In this document: in pieces, positions 16,594 to 24,826 of the stretch | Layout of the letters: each line of letters opens with the position of its first letter | Position numbering within the stretch: the stretch's first letter is position 1 | Assembly: GCF_001612945.1 (NCBI RefSeq) | Contig: NZ_BDBK01000012.1 | Span: 1-64,000, forward strand | Length of the DNA: 64,000 nt | DNA from: Nocardia inohanensis NBRC 100128 | GTDB taxonomy: Bacteria > Actinomycetota > Actinomycetes > Mycobacteriales > Mycobacteriaceae | Reading direction: 5' to 3' | Translations under genes and position numbers: made by a program | The notes under the pieces: generated by a model | What the model was told of the DNA's origin: nothing | The model's database searches: none | The model's input: only the letters and a program-made list of their open reading frames with translations

Positions 16594-17801
16594 AGGCGGT
16601 TTTCCTGGCGCACACGGCGGCTCCGTCGGGGGCGGAACTGGCCACCTTGCGCCTGGTGTCGGCCATGCCCGCCGGGAGCGCGGCGGTGGTGTACACCGAG
16701 GACGGGCCGATGCTGCGGCGAATGTCCGAACGCGGCATCGAAACCCATTCGGTCACCAGCGGTTTCGACTCGCGCGCGATGACCATCGACAAGGCCGGGA
16801 TACGCAGCCTGGTCACCGGATGCGTGAACCTGATCCGGCTCGGCTGGCGGCTGGGCGAGACCGTGCGCGAGCTGGACGGCACCGTGGTGGTGGCGGGCAG
16901 CTCCAAGGCGCTGCTCATGGGCGCGGTCGCGGCGCGCCGGGCGCGCGTTCCGCTGATCTGGCATGTGCACGACCGCATTTCGGCCGATTACTTCGGCCGC
17001 GGGCTCGCGTTCGCGCTGCGACTGCTGGGCTGGGTCGTCGCGCACGGCTACATCGCCAACAGCAAAGGCACGCTGGCCTCGCTGCACACGCGGGGGCGGC
17101 GCACGCTGGTGGCCTATCCGGGCGTCGAGTTCCCCGACCACGCGGGATTCCGCTGCGGCGACTCGATCGCGGAGCTACACCGCGGCGATGGAAACAGCAG
17201 CGCCACAGCCGATTCCGAACCGGGGCGGATCGACGAGCCGCAGCGCCCCGCCGCCGAGACGGTCATCGCCGTGGTCGGGCGGCTGGCGCCCTGGAAGGGC
17301 CAGGACGTGTTCCTGCGGGCGCTCGCCGACGTCCGGATCCAGCCGCGCACGGTCTACCTCGTCGGCGGCACCTTCTTCGATGAGGAGCCGTACCGCGCCG
17401 AGCTCGAAATGCACGCCACCGCTTTGAATCTGCCGGTCGTCTTCACCGGGCACGTCGAAGACCCGCAGTCCTACCTGAGCTACGCCGACATCCTGGTGCA
17501 CTGCTCGGTGCTGCCCGAACCCTTCGGCCAGGTGGTGGTGGAGGGCATGCACGCCGGCTGCGCGGTGATCGCCACCCGTCCCGGCGGTCCGGAGGAGATC
17601 GTCGATCCCGGCGTGAACGGCCTGCTGGTGCGAGCGGGCGACCGCGCCCAGCTGACCCACGCCCTCGACACCCTCATCGCCGATCAGGAACTGCGCACGA
17701 AACTCGCCGACGCCGCCCGCGCCCGCGCCCGCGACTTCGACGTCGCCGAATCGGCCCGCACCGTCACCGCCTTCCTGGGCGGCCTGCCCGGAAGACGGTG
17801 A
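16590..17801 (+). CDS. Family 4 glycosyltransferase
   Basis: A 403-residue GT-B enzyme. The N-terminus KAVFLAHTAAPSGAELATLR shows the small-residue donor loop. The C-terminal lobe has VVGRLAPWKGQDVFLRALA, GHVEDPQSYLSYADILVHCS and the donor motif PEPFGQVVVEGMHAGC (EX7E). A low-complexity linker of roughly 35 residues (around 195-225) separates the two lobes. The ATG overlaps the previous stop (ATGA). It probably adds another residue to the repeat unit. Confidence 0.9.
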   Translation: MKAVFLAHTAAPSGAELATLRLVSAMPAGSAAVVYTEDGPMLRRMSERGIETHSVTSGFDSRAMTIDKAGIRSLVTGCVNLIRLGWRLGETVRELDGTVVVAGSSKALLMGAVAARRARVPLIWHVHDRISADYFGRGLAFALRLLGWVVAHGYIANSKGTLASLHTRGRRTLVAYPGVEFPDHAGFRCGDSIAELHRGDGNSSATADSEPGRIDEPQRPAAETVIAVVGRLAPWKGQDVFLRALADVRIQPRTVYLVGGTFFDEEPYRAELEMHATALNLPVVFTGHVEDPQSYLSYADILVHCSVLPEPFGQVVVEGMHAGCAVIATRPGGPEEIVDPGVNGLLVRAGDRAQLTHALDTLIADQELRTKLADAARARARDFDVAESARTVTAFLGGLPGRR

Positions 17802-17805
17802 CCCC

Positions 17806-19665
17806 GTGGACGATCCCACCGAACGCCTACCCCGCTACGATCCCCCCACCACTCCTCTGCGCACCATCGGCCGCCTGCGCCAGCGCCGGGTGATGCGCCG
17901 CGGCCTCGCCCCCGCCGACCCGCACGCCGAGGCATTCGAACCCGACCGGCCGGATCGCGCCGCCGCTCCGGCACACCCCGATTCCGGGGCAAATCCCTCC
18001 GATTTCGACGGCCACAACACCGCGTACTTCGCGGCACCGAATACCAGTCCCATGGGCTTCCCTGCCGTAGCACCCGAAACCAGCTGGCCGGTCTATCCGG
18101 ACACCGATACCGCGCCGCCGAAAACCGAGCGGTCGCCCCGGATACCGCCGGAAGCATCCCCATCGCGCCGCAGCGCACCGCCGTCGAACACACCTCCCCC
18201 GCAAGGTGACTCGGATGCCGCCGTCGCGCGTGAGAGGCACGCGGCACGGTTGGAATCCGCCACACCCGTACAGCTGCGCGACCGCACCGGCGCCTATGCG
18301 CCGTCGGCCGAGAATCCCGAGGCCCCAACGGTTCCACTGGAGCACGGGCGGCACCGCAAACCGGTCGAGCAGCGAATGGGCGGGCTCGGGGGGATTCTGC
18401 GGGATATCGCGTTGGTGACATTCGGGAAGTACGGGCAGTACGTCATCACGTTGGTGACGGTGCCTTTGCTGGCCCGGACGTTGGGGCCGCACGGGACCGG
18501 GTTGCTGGCCATCGGGATGTCGTCGTATTTCATCGGGTCGTTGCTGGTGGATCTGGGGATCACCCAGTTCCTGGCGGCGCGGGTGCACGAGGCGGATCAC
18601 GGCCGGGCGGAGATCAATCGGCTGCGCGGGACGTACCTCGCCATTAGGTCGGCCACGGTCGCGCTGATCGGTGCGCTGCTGCTGGGGAGCCTTGTCATCG
18701 GGGTGCCGCCGCCGTTGCACATGGTGCTGCTCGGGTTGTTCGCGGGCGGGTTCTGGTCGGTGTCGGAGGACTGGCTGCTGATCGGGCAGGGGCGGTTCGG
18801 GTCGTCCACGGGGTATCAGGGCGTGGGGCGGATCGTGTATCTGGTGCTGCTGGTCGTGCTGCTGCCGCACTTTCCGACGGCCACCACGGCGGTACTGTGC
18901 CTGCTGATTTCTTCGGTGCCCACCGTCGCGCTGACCTGGTGGGATTCCGTGCGCAACTACGGCCCGCCGGCCAGGCCGTACGGCGTCAAGGTGATGATGC
19001 GAATGGCCGCACCGGTTTTCACCTCGCGTCTGCTGGTCACGGGGTACGGGCAGGGGTCGGCGGCCATCTACGGGGCGGTGCTGGATGCGGCCTCGCTGGG
19101 GTTGTACTCGGCGGGTGACCGGCTGGTACGGGCGATCCAATCCAGTTTGGATCCCATCGGATTCGCGCTGCTGCCCCGGATGGCCAAACGCCGCACGCAC
19201 GATCACTTCTGGCGCAATTCGATTCAGGCCCTGGTGGCGGTCGTGGCGGTGGCGAGCCTGGCCACGGCGAGCGTCTGGGTGGTGGCGCCGATGCTGATCC
19301 ATCTCATCTACAGCGACGATTTCGACGGCGCGATCGCACTGCTGCGGCTGGAGGTGCTCATCCTGCCCGCCACCACCGTCACCTCGTACGTGACGACCGC
19401 GATCCTGCCGGTCAAGAACGATACCGTCGGCGTGCTCGTCGGCGCGATCATCGGCACCTGCATCGCGGCGGCCGCGCTGGCGTACGCCGTTCGCACCCAA
19501 TCGGTCTGGACGCTCGTCTATGGGACCGTTTCGGCCGAAATCGGGGTCGCGCTGTGGTACATCATCCGAGTGCGGTGGCTCATCGTCCGGGAGCGGGCGG
19601 TGCGCAGTGGGGCGTCCGGATCCGGTCCGGCCACCGTGCTCATGGGCAAGGGGGACTTGGCATGA
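17806..19665 (+). CDS. Wzx-type polysaccharide flippase with long N-terminal extension
   Basis: A 619-residue protein. The first ~185 residues are hydrophilic, rich in Pro, Ser and Arg, and look disordered. From residue ~200 (GGILRDIALVTFGKYGQYVI) a polytopic membrane domain follows with about 12 hydrophobic segments, matching the Wzx/MATE-like polysaccharide transporter family, including VTVPLLARTLGPHGTGLLAI and a late YSAGDRLVRAIQSSLDPIGF. The role would be to flip undecaprenyl-linked repeat units across the plasma membrane. The gap from the preceding GT gene is four bases, and the stop overlaps the next ATG. The long cytoplasmic tail is unusual for Wzx and could be a regulatory or phosphorylation region. 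Confidence 0.85.
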   Translation: MDDPTERLPRYDPPTTPLRTIGRLRQRRVMRRGLAPADPHAEAFEPDRPDRAAAPAHPDSGANPSDFDGHNTAYFAAPNTSPMGFPAVAPETSWPVYPDTDTAPPKTERSPRIPPEASPSRRSAPPSNTPPPQGDSDAAVARERHAARLESATPVQLRDRTGAYAPSAENPEAPTVPLEHGRHRKPVEQRMGGLGGILRDIALVTFGKYGQYVITLVTVPLLARTLGPHGTGLLAIGMSSYFIGSLLVDLGITQFLAARVHEADHGRAEINRLRGTYLAIRSATVALIGALLLGSLVIGVPPPLHMVLLGLFAGGFWSVSEDWLLIGQGRFGSSTGYQGVGRIVYLVLLVVLLPHFPTATTAVLCLLISSVPTVALTWWDSVRNYGPPARPYGVKVMMRMAAPVFTSRLLVTGYGQGSAAIYGAVLDAASLGLYSAGDRLVRAIQSSLDPIGFALLPRMAKRRTHDHFWRNSIQALVAVVAVASLATASVWVVAPMLIHLIYSDDFDGAIALLRLEVLILPATTVTSYVTTAILPVKNDTVGVLVGAIIGTCIAAAALAYAVRTQSVWTLVYGTVSAEIGVALWYIIRVRWLIVRERAVRSGASGSGPATVLMGKGDLA

Positions 19666-20666
19666 GGATATTGTTCGTCGGCGACGACTGGGTGGGCAGT
19701 AACGCGCGCTCGCTCGCCGACGGCTTCCGGCAGGCGGGGCACGAGGTGGTGGTCGTCGACACCACGGCGGTCACGCTACCCGCGCGGCTGTCGCCGCCGT
19801 GGGTGTACTCGAAGTTCGCGCATCGGCGCGCGCCGTGGGATGTCACCGCGCTGCACGACGAGATCGAGCGCGCCGCGGCGGATTTCGCGCCGGATGTGCT
19901 GTTCGCCTTCAAATCGGTGCACCTGGATCAGCAGCGGCTACTCAGCACACCGGCCGGTCTGCGCGTGCATTACAGCCCCGACGATGTGTCGAATCCGTAC
20001 AACACCTCGCCGGACTACCTCGCCCACGAATCGGCCTGGGACCTCATCGTCACCACCAAATGGCACAACGTCGCCGAACTCGCGGCCCGCGGGGCCCGGC
20101 ACGTGAAATTCGTTCGCAGCGCATACGATCCGGCCTGGCACCACCTCACGGCCCGGCGCGGCGCACGGCGCTTCCTGCTCGGTTTCATCGGCGCGGTCCG
20201 CCCCGACCGCCGCGATCTGCTCATCGCCCTGGCCCGGGAATACCAGGGCGACATGCTCTTACGCGGCCCCGGGTGGCGGCGGGTGCGACCGCTCTGGAAC
20301 ACCGGCGCCGAGATCGGCGGCGCGGTCTACGGCGAGCACTTCTCCGCCGCGGTCGCCGCCACCACCGCCAACCTGGTGCTGCTGAACTCCGACAATCGCG
20401 ACACCCACACCTGCCGCACCTTCGAAGTCCCCGCCGCCGGCGGCCTTTTCGTGGGCGAGCGCACCGATGAGCACGCCGAGCTGTTGCAGGACGGATCCGA
20501 ATGCTTCCTGTTCTCCGGGCCCGCCGAACTGCGCGAGATCCTCGACCGCTGCCGCCGCCATCCGGAGCAGGCGGCCAAGGTCGCCGAGGCCGGATATCAC
20601 CGCATCACCGGCGGCGCACACCGCTATGTGGACCGGGCCCGCGAGATCGTCGACGCACTGGAATGA
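19662..20666 (+). CDS. CgeB-like glycosyltransferase
   Basis: A 334-residue putative GT-B glycosyltransferase. The N-terminus is RILFVGDDWVGSNARSLADG. The C-terminal half has the pattern of Glyco_trans_1_2/CgeB proteins: RFLLGFIGAVRPDRR, then CRTFEVPAAGGLFVGERTDEH, and ECFLFSGPAELREILDRCR. The ATG overlaps the flippase stop by four bases. It is assigned as a glycosyltransferase from this fold and its position between Wzx- and Wzy-like genes; donor and acceptor are unknown. Confidence 0.8.
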   Translation: MRILFVGDDWVGSNARSLADGFRQAGHEVVVVDTTAVTLPARLSPPWVYSKFAHRRAPWDVTALHDEIERAAADFAPDVLFAFKSVHLDQQRLLSTPAGLRVHYSPDDVSNPYNTSPDYLAHESAWDLIVTTKWHNVAELAARGARHVKFVRSAYDPAWHHLTARRGARRFLLGFIGAVRPDRRDLLIALAREYQGDMLLRGPGWRRVRPLWNTGAEIGGAVYGEHFSAAVAATTANLVLLNSDNRDTHTCRTFEVPAAGGLFVGERTDEHAELLQDGSECFLFSGPAELREILDRCRRHPEQAAKVAEAGYHRITGGAHRYVDRAREIVDALE

Positions 20667-20755
20667 CCGGCGACACTCCGGTACGCGACACGGACGCGCC
20701 ACGGGGTAACGACCGGGCGGCGCGGGCGGACATACGGGTGAGGGAGGACACGTGA
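20663..20755 (+). CDS. Possible 30-codon coupling peptide between GT and Wzy-like genes
   Basis: A 30-residue ORF whose ATG overlaps the preceding stop (ATGA at 20663-20666) and whose TGA overlaps the next ATG (TGATG at 20753-20757). It fills the only sizeable gap in the operon. The peptide (MTGDTPVRDTDAPRGNDRAA at its start) is charged, has no membrane segment and no recognisable family. It may exist only to keep ribosomes coupled across the gap, or it may be coincidence. Confidence 0.3.
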   Translation: MTGDTPVRDTDAPRGNDRAARADIRVREDT

Positions 20756-22167
20756 TGGCCCCTGCGCAAACCGAAGTGGCGCTCGTCGCCGCCGCATTGG
20801 CGACCATCGTGGTCTCGGCGATGTATCTGCCCGGCGTGGCCCGGGTGTTCCTGATCGCACAGACCGCGCACTGGTCGCTGTCGTATGTGGCGCGACCGGT
20901 GGTGCTGCTGTGGGTGAAACCCGAACCGCACTTCGGGGACAATGTCCCGGATCCGCGGCTGTACCAGTTCGGGTACGACGACGGCATCGCCATGGTGATG
21001 CAGCCGGTGGTGTTCGGGCTGTGGGTGTACGCCGGACTGGTAATGGCCTACGCGGTGTGGACGCGAGCCCGTGCGGCGCGACCGGTCGGTACCGAAATCG
21101 CCCCGCGCATACCGCATTTCGCGGGCGACCCCACCTTCGCCGCCACCCTGATCGCGCTCTACGGCGTCGGCACGCTGGGCCGGCTCGCCGCCGTCGCCAC
21201 CGGCAGCGTCGGCAAGGCCGGCGAACTCGAGAGCCCCAACCCGCTGATCAACCTGATCACCATTCTGGCCACCCTCGGCTCGGTCGGCTTGATCGTGTTC
21301 TACCGCAACGACAATGCCCGCTTGACCGCCCTGATGCTGGCCGCACTCACCTGCGGCGAACTGCTGTGGACCGCCACCGTGCAATCCAAGACGCCGGTCA
21401 TGGGCGCGGCGCTGGCCATCGCGGTGCGCTTCGCCATGCTGGGCTGGACCCGGGTCAAGGTGGTCGGCGTCTTCGCCATCACCGGGCTGGCCATCGGCGG
21501 CTTCGGCTGGCTGCAATCGCTCAAGACCGACTCGGCCGCCAAAGCCGAAGCGGCACAGGTGGATGCGCAGTACCCGACCGTGGTGCACCCGTTCCTGAGC
21601 CTGCTGCGCCGCTTCGACCTGCTCGAAGCCGCCACCGACGCCGCCTTCGCCGGGCCGAGCTCCTGGCTGACGCCGGGCGAGGTCGCCACCCACGCCGCGC
21701 AGAGCCTGGTTCCGACCCAGCTGCTCGGCGCGGAGAAGTTCCGGTCCGGTGCCGCCTGGGCCGAACAGGTGCGCGGCGGCTCGGTGGACATGTCGACGGT
21801 GTCGGTATCGCTGGCCGAGGGCAATATCAACGAAGGCTATGTGCTGGGCGGGTATTTCGGGGTGGCCGTGGGGGTGACCGTCACCTTCGCGCTGCTGCTG
21901 GTGTGGATCCACTCGCTCTACGCCCGCTGGTTCCCGCTGCCCATCTTCGGCCTGGCCCTCATCGAGGTGCCGGTGCTGTTCGAGCGCGGCGTCCTGGGCA
22001 CCGTCGAGACGCTCGGCAAATACCTCCAGGCCGCGGTGCTGGCCTGGATGGCCTATCTCATTGTCGGGGAATACCGCAGACGGGTGGACGAACTGGTGCG
22101 GGCGCCGATTCCCATCGGCGCCGGATCGACGGCATCCGGGAAAACGAGGACAGCGCAATGGGTTTGA
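20755..22167 (+). CDS. Wzy-like polysaccharide polymerase (multi-pass membrane protein)
   Basis: A 470-residue hydrophobic protein with about 10 predicted membrane segments (for example ALVAAALATIVVSAMYL, then LWVYAGLVMAYAVW, and VAVGVTVTFALLLVWI) and a large hydrophilic loop around residues 255-340. Wzy proteins are poorly conserved, so the assignment rests on topology, size and position between a GT and a Wzz-like gene. Its role would be joining repeat units on the outer face of the membrane. ATG 20755 is used because GGGAGG lies seven bases upstream; a GTG at 20752 is also possible. It ends 10 bp inside the next gene. Confidence 0.65.
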   Translation: MAPAQTEVALVAAALATIVVSAMYLPGVARVFLIAQTAHWSLSYVARPVVLLWVKPEPHFGDNVPDPRLYQFGYDDGIAMVMQPVVFGLWVYAGLVMAYAVWTRARAARPVGTEIAPRIPHFAGDPTFAATLIALYGVGTLGRLAAVATGSVGKAGELESPNPLINLITILATLGSVGLIVFYRNDNARLTALMLAALTCGELLWTATVQSKTPVMGAALAIAVRFAMLGWTRVKVVGVFAITGLAIGGFGWLQSLKTDSAAKAEAAQVDAQYPTVVHPFLSLLRRFDLLEAATDAAFAGPSSWLTPGEVATHAAQSLVPTQLLGAEKFRSGAAWAEQVRGGSVDMSTVSVSLAEGNINEGYVLGGYFGVAVGVTVTFALLLVWIHSLYARWFPLPIFGLALIEVPVLFERGVLGTVETLGKYLQAAVLAWMAYLIVGEYRRRVDELVRAPIPIGAGSTASGKTRTAQWV

Positions 22168-23453
22168 TCGACTACTGGCGGCTGCTGCGGCGGCGCTGGC
22201 TGATCGTGGTGATCGGCGTGGTGGTCTGTGTCGCGGCGGCCGCCGGGTACGCGAGCACGCTGCCGACCACGTATACGGCCTCCAGTTCGGTGTACGTCTC
22301 GATGGCCACCGGCACCTCCGTCAACGACTCCTATCAGGGCGGGCTGGCCGCACAGCAGCGGGTGCGCTCGTACGTGGACCTGGTCACCAGCGTCACCGTG
22401 GCCACCTATGTGAAAAATCAGCTGGGACTGACCGTTTCGGCCGATGATCTGCGCAGCCGGATCACCGCCGTCTCGCCGCCGGCCACCACCATCATCGTGG
22501 TGTCGGTCAAGGATTCCACCGCGAACGGGGCGCGCATGCTCACCGACGAAGTGGTGTCGCAGTTCCGGGCGCTGGTCTCCAAACTGGAGGTCATCCAATC
22601 CGATGCCGCGCCCGCCGCGCGCGCCGAGGTGATCGACAAGGCGCAGACGCCGAGTCAGCCGAGCGGACCGCAGAAGACGCGGTATTACGTGCTGGGCCTG
22701 CTGGCCGGGTTGGTGCTGGGCTTGGGTGCGGCCCTGGTGCGGGACAAACTCGACAAGCGGTTGCGCACCTCGATGGATGTGGAAGCCGTTGTGCCGGTGC
22801 CGATCCTGGGCATCATCGACGAAGGGCGGCCCGGGGCGGCGGGCGAACTGCGGCGGCTGCGCACCCGGCTCACCGCTGACCCGGACCGCACCACCGTGCT
22901 GTTCAGCTCGCTCGGCACCCGTTCGGAACCGGATGTGGCGATCGGGCTGGCGCGTACCTTCGCCGACACCGGCGCGAAGGTGGTGCTGGTGGACGCCGAC
23001 ACCACCGGGCACGGGTCCAGCCGCGCCGTCCCGGCCCGGACCGGGCTCTCGGAATTGTTGCGCACCAACGGTTCTCCGTTCGACGCGGTGGCGAGCTGGC
23101 CGGAGGCGGGGATCAGCCTCCTGCCGCTGGGCGGGCCCGACTTCCGCACCCCGGACATGCTCGGCTCCGAACGCTTCGCCGCCATCATGTCCAAGCTGCG
23201 CGGCGAATTCGACTACATCATCGTGGAGGCCGCGCCGGTGACGACGGCGGCCGACGCCATCGCGCTGGCCCGCCAGTGCGATGCCGCGGTCGGAGTGATC
23301 GAACTCGGCGGCACCACCTCCAATCAGGTGCGCGGGGCGCTCGCCACCTTCGGGGCGGACGACAAGCGGCTCATCGGGGTCGTGGTGTTCTCGCGGCCGC
23401 CCGGCGGGCTGCGCGAAATCGCGCGCAAGCCACTCGATCTGGTGAAGCGGTGA
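22158..23453 (+). CDS. Wzz/CpsC-like polysaccharide co-polymerase with degenerate BY-kinase domain
   Basis: A 431-residue protein. Residues 1-200 form a chain-length determinant domain: transmembrane helix one (about 14-33, RWLIVVIGVVVCVAAAAGYA), an extracytoplasmic region, the Pro-rich PSQPSGPQKTR and helix two (about 173-195). The C-terminal part resembles a bacterial tyrosine kinase P-loop domain, with the Walker A' strand KVVLVDAD and EFDYIIVEAAP, but the Walker A site reads FSSLGTRSEPDVAIGLA with no GKS/T lysine. There is no tyrosine cluster at the C-terminus. It probably sets chain length without autokinase activity. It overlaps the Wzy-like gene by 10 bp. Confidence 0.85.
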   Translation: MGLIDYWRLLRRRWLIVVIGVVVCVAAAAGYASTLPTTYTASSSVYVSMATGTSVNDSYQGGLAAQQRVRSYVDLVTSVTVATYVKNQLGLTVSADDLRSRITAVSPPATTIIVVSVKDSTANGARMLTDEVVSQFRALVSKLEVIQSDAAPAARAEVIDKAQTPSQPSGPQKTRYYVLGLLAGLVLGLGAALVRDKLDKRLRTSMDVEAVVPVPILGIIDEGRPGAAGELRRLRTRLTADPDRTTVLFSSLGTRSEPDVAIGLARTFADTGAKVVLVDADTTGHGSSRAVPARTGLSELLRTNGSPFDAVASWPEAGISLLPLGGPDFRTPDMLGSERFAAIMSKLRGEFDYIIVEAAPVTTAADAIALARQCDAAVGVIELGGTTSNQVRGALATFGADDKRLIGVVVFSRPPGGLREIARKPLDLVKR

Positions 23454-24826
23454 CCGGATCGAGCGGGGGGCTCGAGGACGAACAGGTACGGCGGCGGCGA
23501 CTGCTGGCCACCGGCTTGGGGGCGGCCGCGGTACTGCCTCTCGCCGCCGCGTGCGGTTCGGCCGATTCGGGCGGGACCGAATTCCACTCGCCGCACGTCA
23601 GCGATCAGCCGTCGGCGCGGAATGTGAAGGACTTCGGGGCCGTCGGCGACGGGCGCACCGACGACAGTGCGGCCTTCGCCGCGGCGGTGGCCGTGGGCGA
23701 CAAGCCGCTGGTGCTCTACATCCCGGCGGGACAGTACCTGCTGAAATCCTTTCCGGCACTGCCCGATTACGCCTCGGTGCTCGGCGACGGCGGGGACGTC
23801 ACCACGCTTTACTACGAGGGCGACGGGACGCTCATCGAATTGCAACGCAAGCAGCGGGTTCGCTTCTCCCGCTTGGGTTTCTACCTCACCGGCGCCAAAG
23901 CCACGGCCGTGCGGCTGTCGGAGTGCTTCCGCTGCACCTTCGACGCGGTGGTGCTGCGCGGGAATCATGTGAGCGAGAACGCGCCGAAGTACGCGGCACA
24001 GCGCGGGTTGGTCATGGACCGGAACACCGGCGGGACCGCGGTCCTCAACTGCGATATCAACAACTTCGGGTACGGGATCGTCACCTCGTGCATCCAGAAC
24101 TACGTGACCTCCTCCAAGCTGACCAACAACCTGGTCGGAGTGCTGGGCACCGGCGGCGACCACAATGCCGGATTGGCGCTCACCAACGTCGAATTCGTCT
24201 CCGACTCCGATCCGCGCACCACCGAGAAGCACATCACCATCGACGGTGCGGCCAATGACTGGTGGCTGACCAATGTGTGGTTCGAAGGGGCTGATACGGC
24301 GCTGTCCGTCGGGTCACCCAGCGGCGGGCCCGCACAATTCGGCATGGTCAACTGCAAGGTGGCGGCGCGCAAGGTGTGCCTGGACCTGATCTATTGCCGG
24401 CAGCCGTATCTGGCGAACGTGCAGTTCGATCCGGATCTGAACGCACCGCCCATCGAAGTACGCATCGACGAGAAGGGCGTACCGGAGGGCACCGCGGTCA
24501 ATCTCATCTCCGGCAATTACGAGGATGTGGATCCGCGCGCGTTCCCCGAAGGCTGGCATGTGATCGGGCGCGGACGGGTGCACGGGGCCCGCTTCTCCGG
24601 CACCATGGTCGCGCAGGCGGGGCGGATGGACACCGACATCGTGCAGGCGCAGGACCGCGACGGCGGCGTGCTCTCGGCCGTATTGTCCAGCGGCGCATTT
24701 CTATCCGATCGGAGCGAGGGGGGAATCGTGCTACGCGATCAAGCGGGAACCTACTGGCGGCTGTCGGTCGGCACCGACGGAGCGGTGAAGACCTCGTCGC
24801 TGGGCAAGCAGCGGCCCACCGCGTGA
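23450..24826 (+). CDS. Lipoprotein-like right-handed beta-helix (pectate lyase superfamily) protein
   Basis: A 458-residue exported protein. The N-terminus has RRRRLLATGLGAAAVL followed by LAAAC, a twin-arginine-like stretch and lipobox-like Cys near residue 36. From about residue 62, NVKDFGAVGDGRTDDSAAF is the classic start of pectate-lyase_3 beta-helix proteins, with repeated coils including NCDINNFGYGIVTS and NAGLALTNVEFVSDSD. Its GTG overlaps the Wzz-like stop. It may cleave, epimerise or hold the polymer at the cell surface. Catalytic residues cannot be picked out by eye. Confidence 0.8.
   Translation: MTGSSGGLEDEQVRRRRLLATGLGAAAVLPLAAACGSADSGGTEFHSPHVSDQPSARNVKDFGAVGDGRTDDSAAFAAAVAVGDKPLVLYIPAGQYLLKSFPALPDYASVLGDGGDVTTLYYEGDGTLIELQRKQRVRFSRLGFYLTGAKATAVRLSECFRCTFDAVVLRGNHVSENAPKYAAQRGLVMDRNTGGTAVLNCDINNFGYGIVTSCIQNYVTSSKLTNNLVGVLGTGGDHNAGLALTNVEFVSDSDPRTTEKHITIDGAANDWWLTNVWFEGADTALSVGSPSGGPAQFGMVNCKVAARKVCLDLIYCRQPYLANVQFDPDLNAPPIEVRIDEKGVPEGTAVNLISGNYEDVDPRAFPEGWHVIGRGRVHGARFSGTMVAQAGRMDTDIVQAQDRDGGVLSAVLSSGAFLSDRSEGGIVLRDQAGTYWRLSVGTDGAVKTSSLGKQRPTA

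Noticed and set aside
17827..19500. 557-residue antisense ORF over the flippase gene
   Set aside because: Composition is Arg/Gln/His-rich as expected from an antisense frame of GC-rich coding DNA; no family signal, and the sense frame is a clear Wzx-like protein.
20910..22157. N-terminal extension of the Wzz-like ORF through the Wzy-like gene
   Set aside because: The extension is an out-of-frame reading of the Wzy-like gene; homology begins at ATG 22158.
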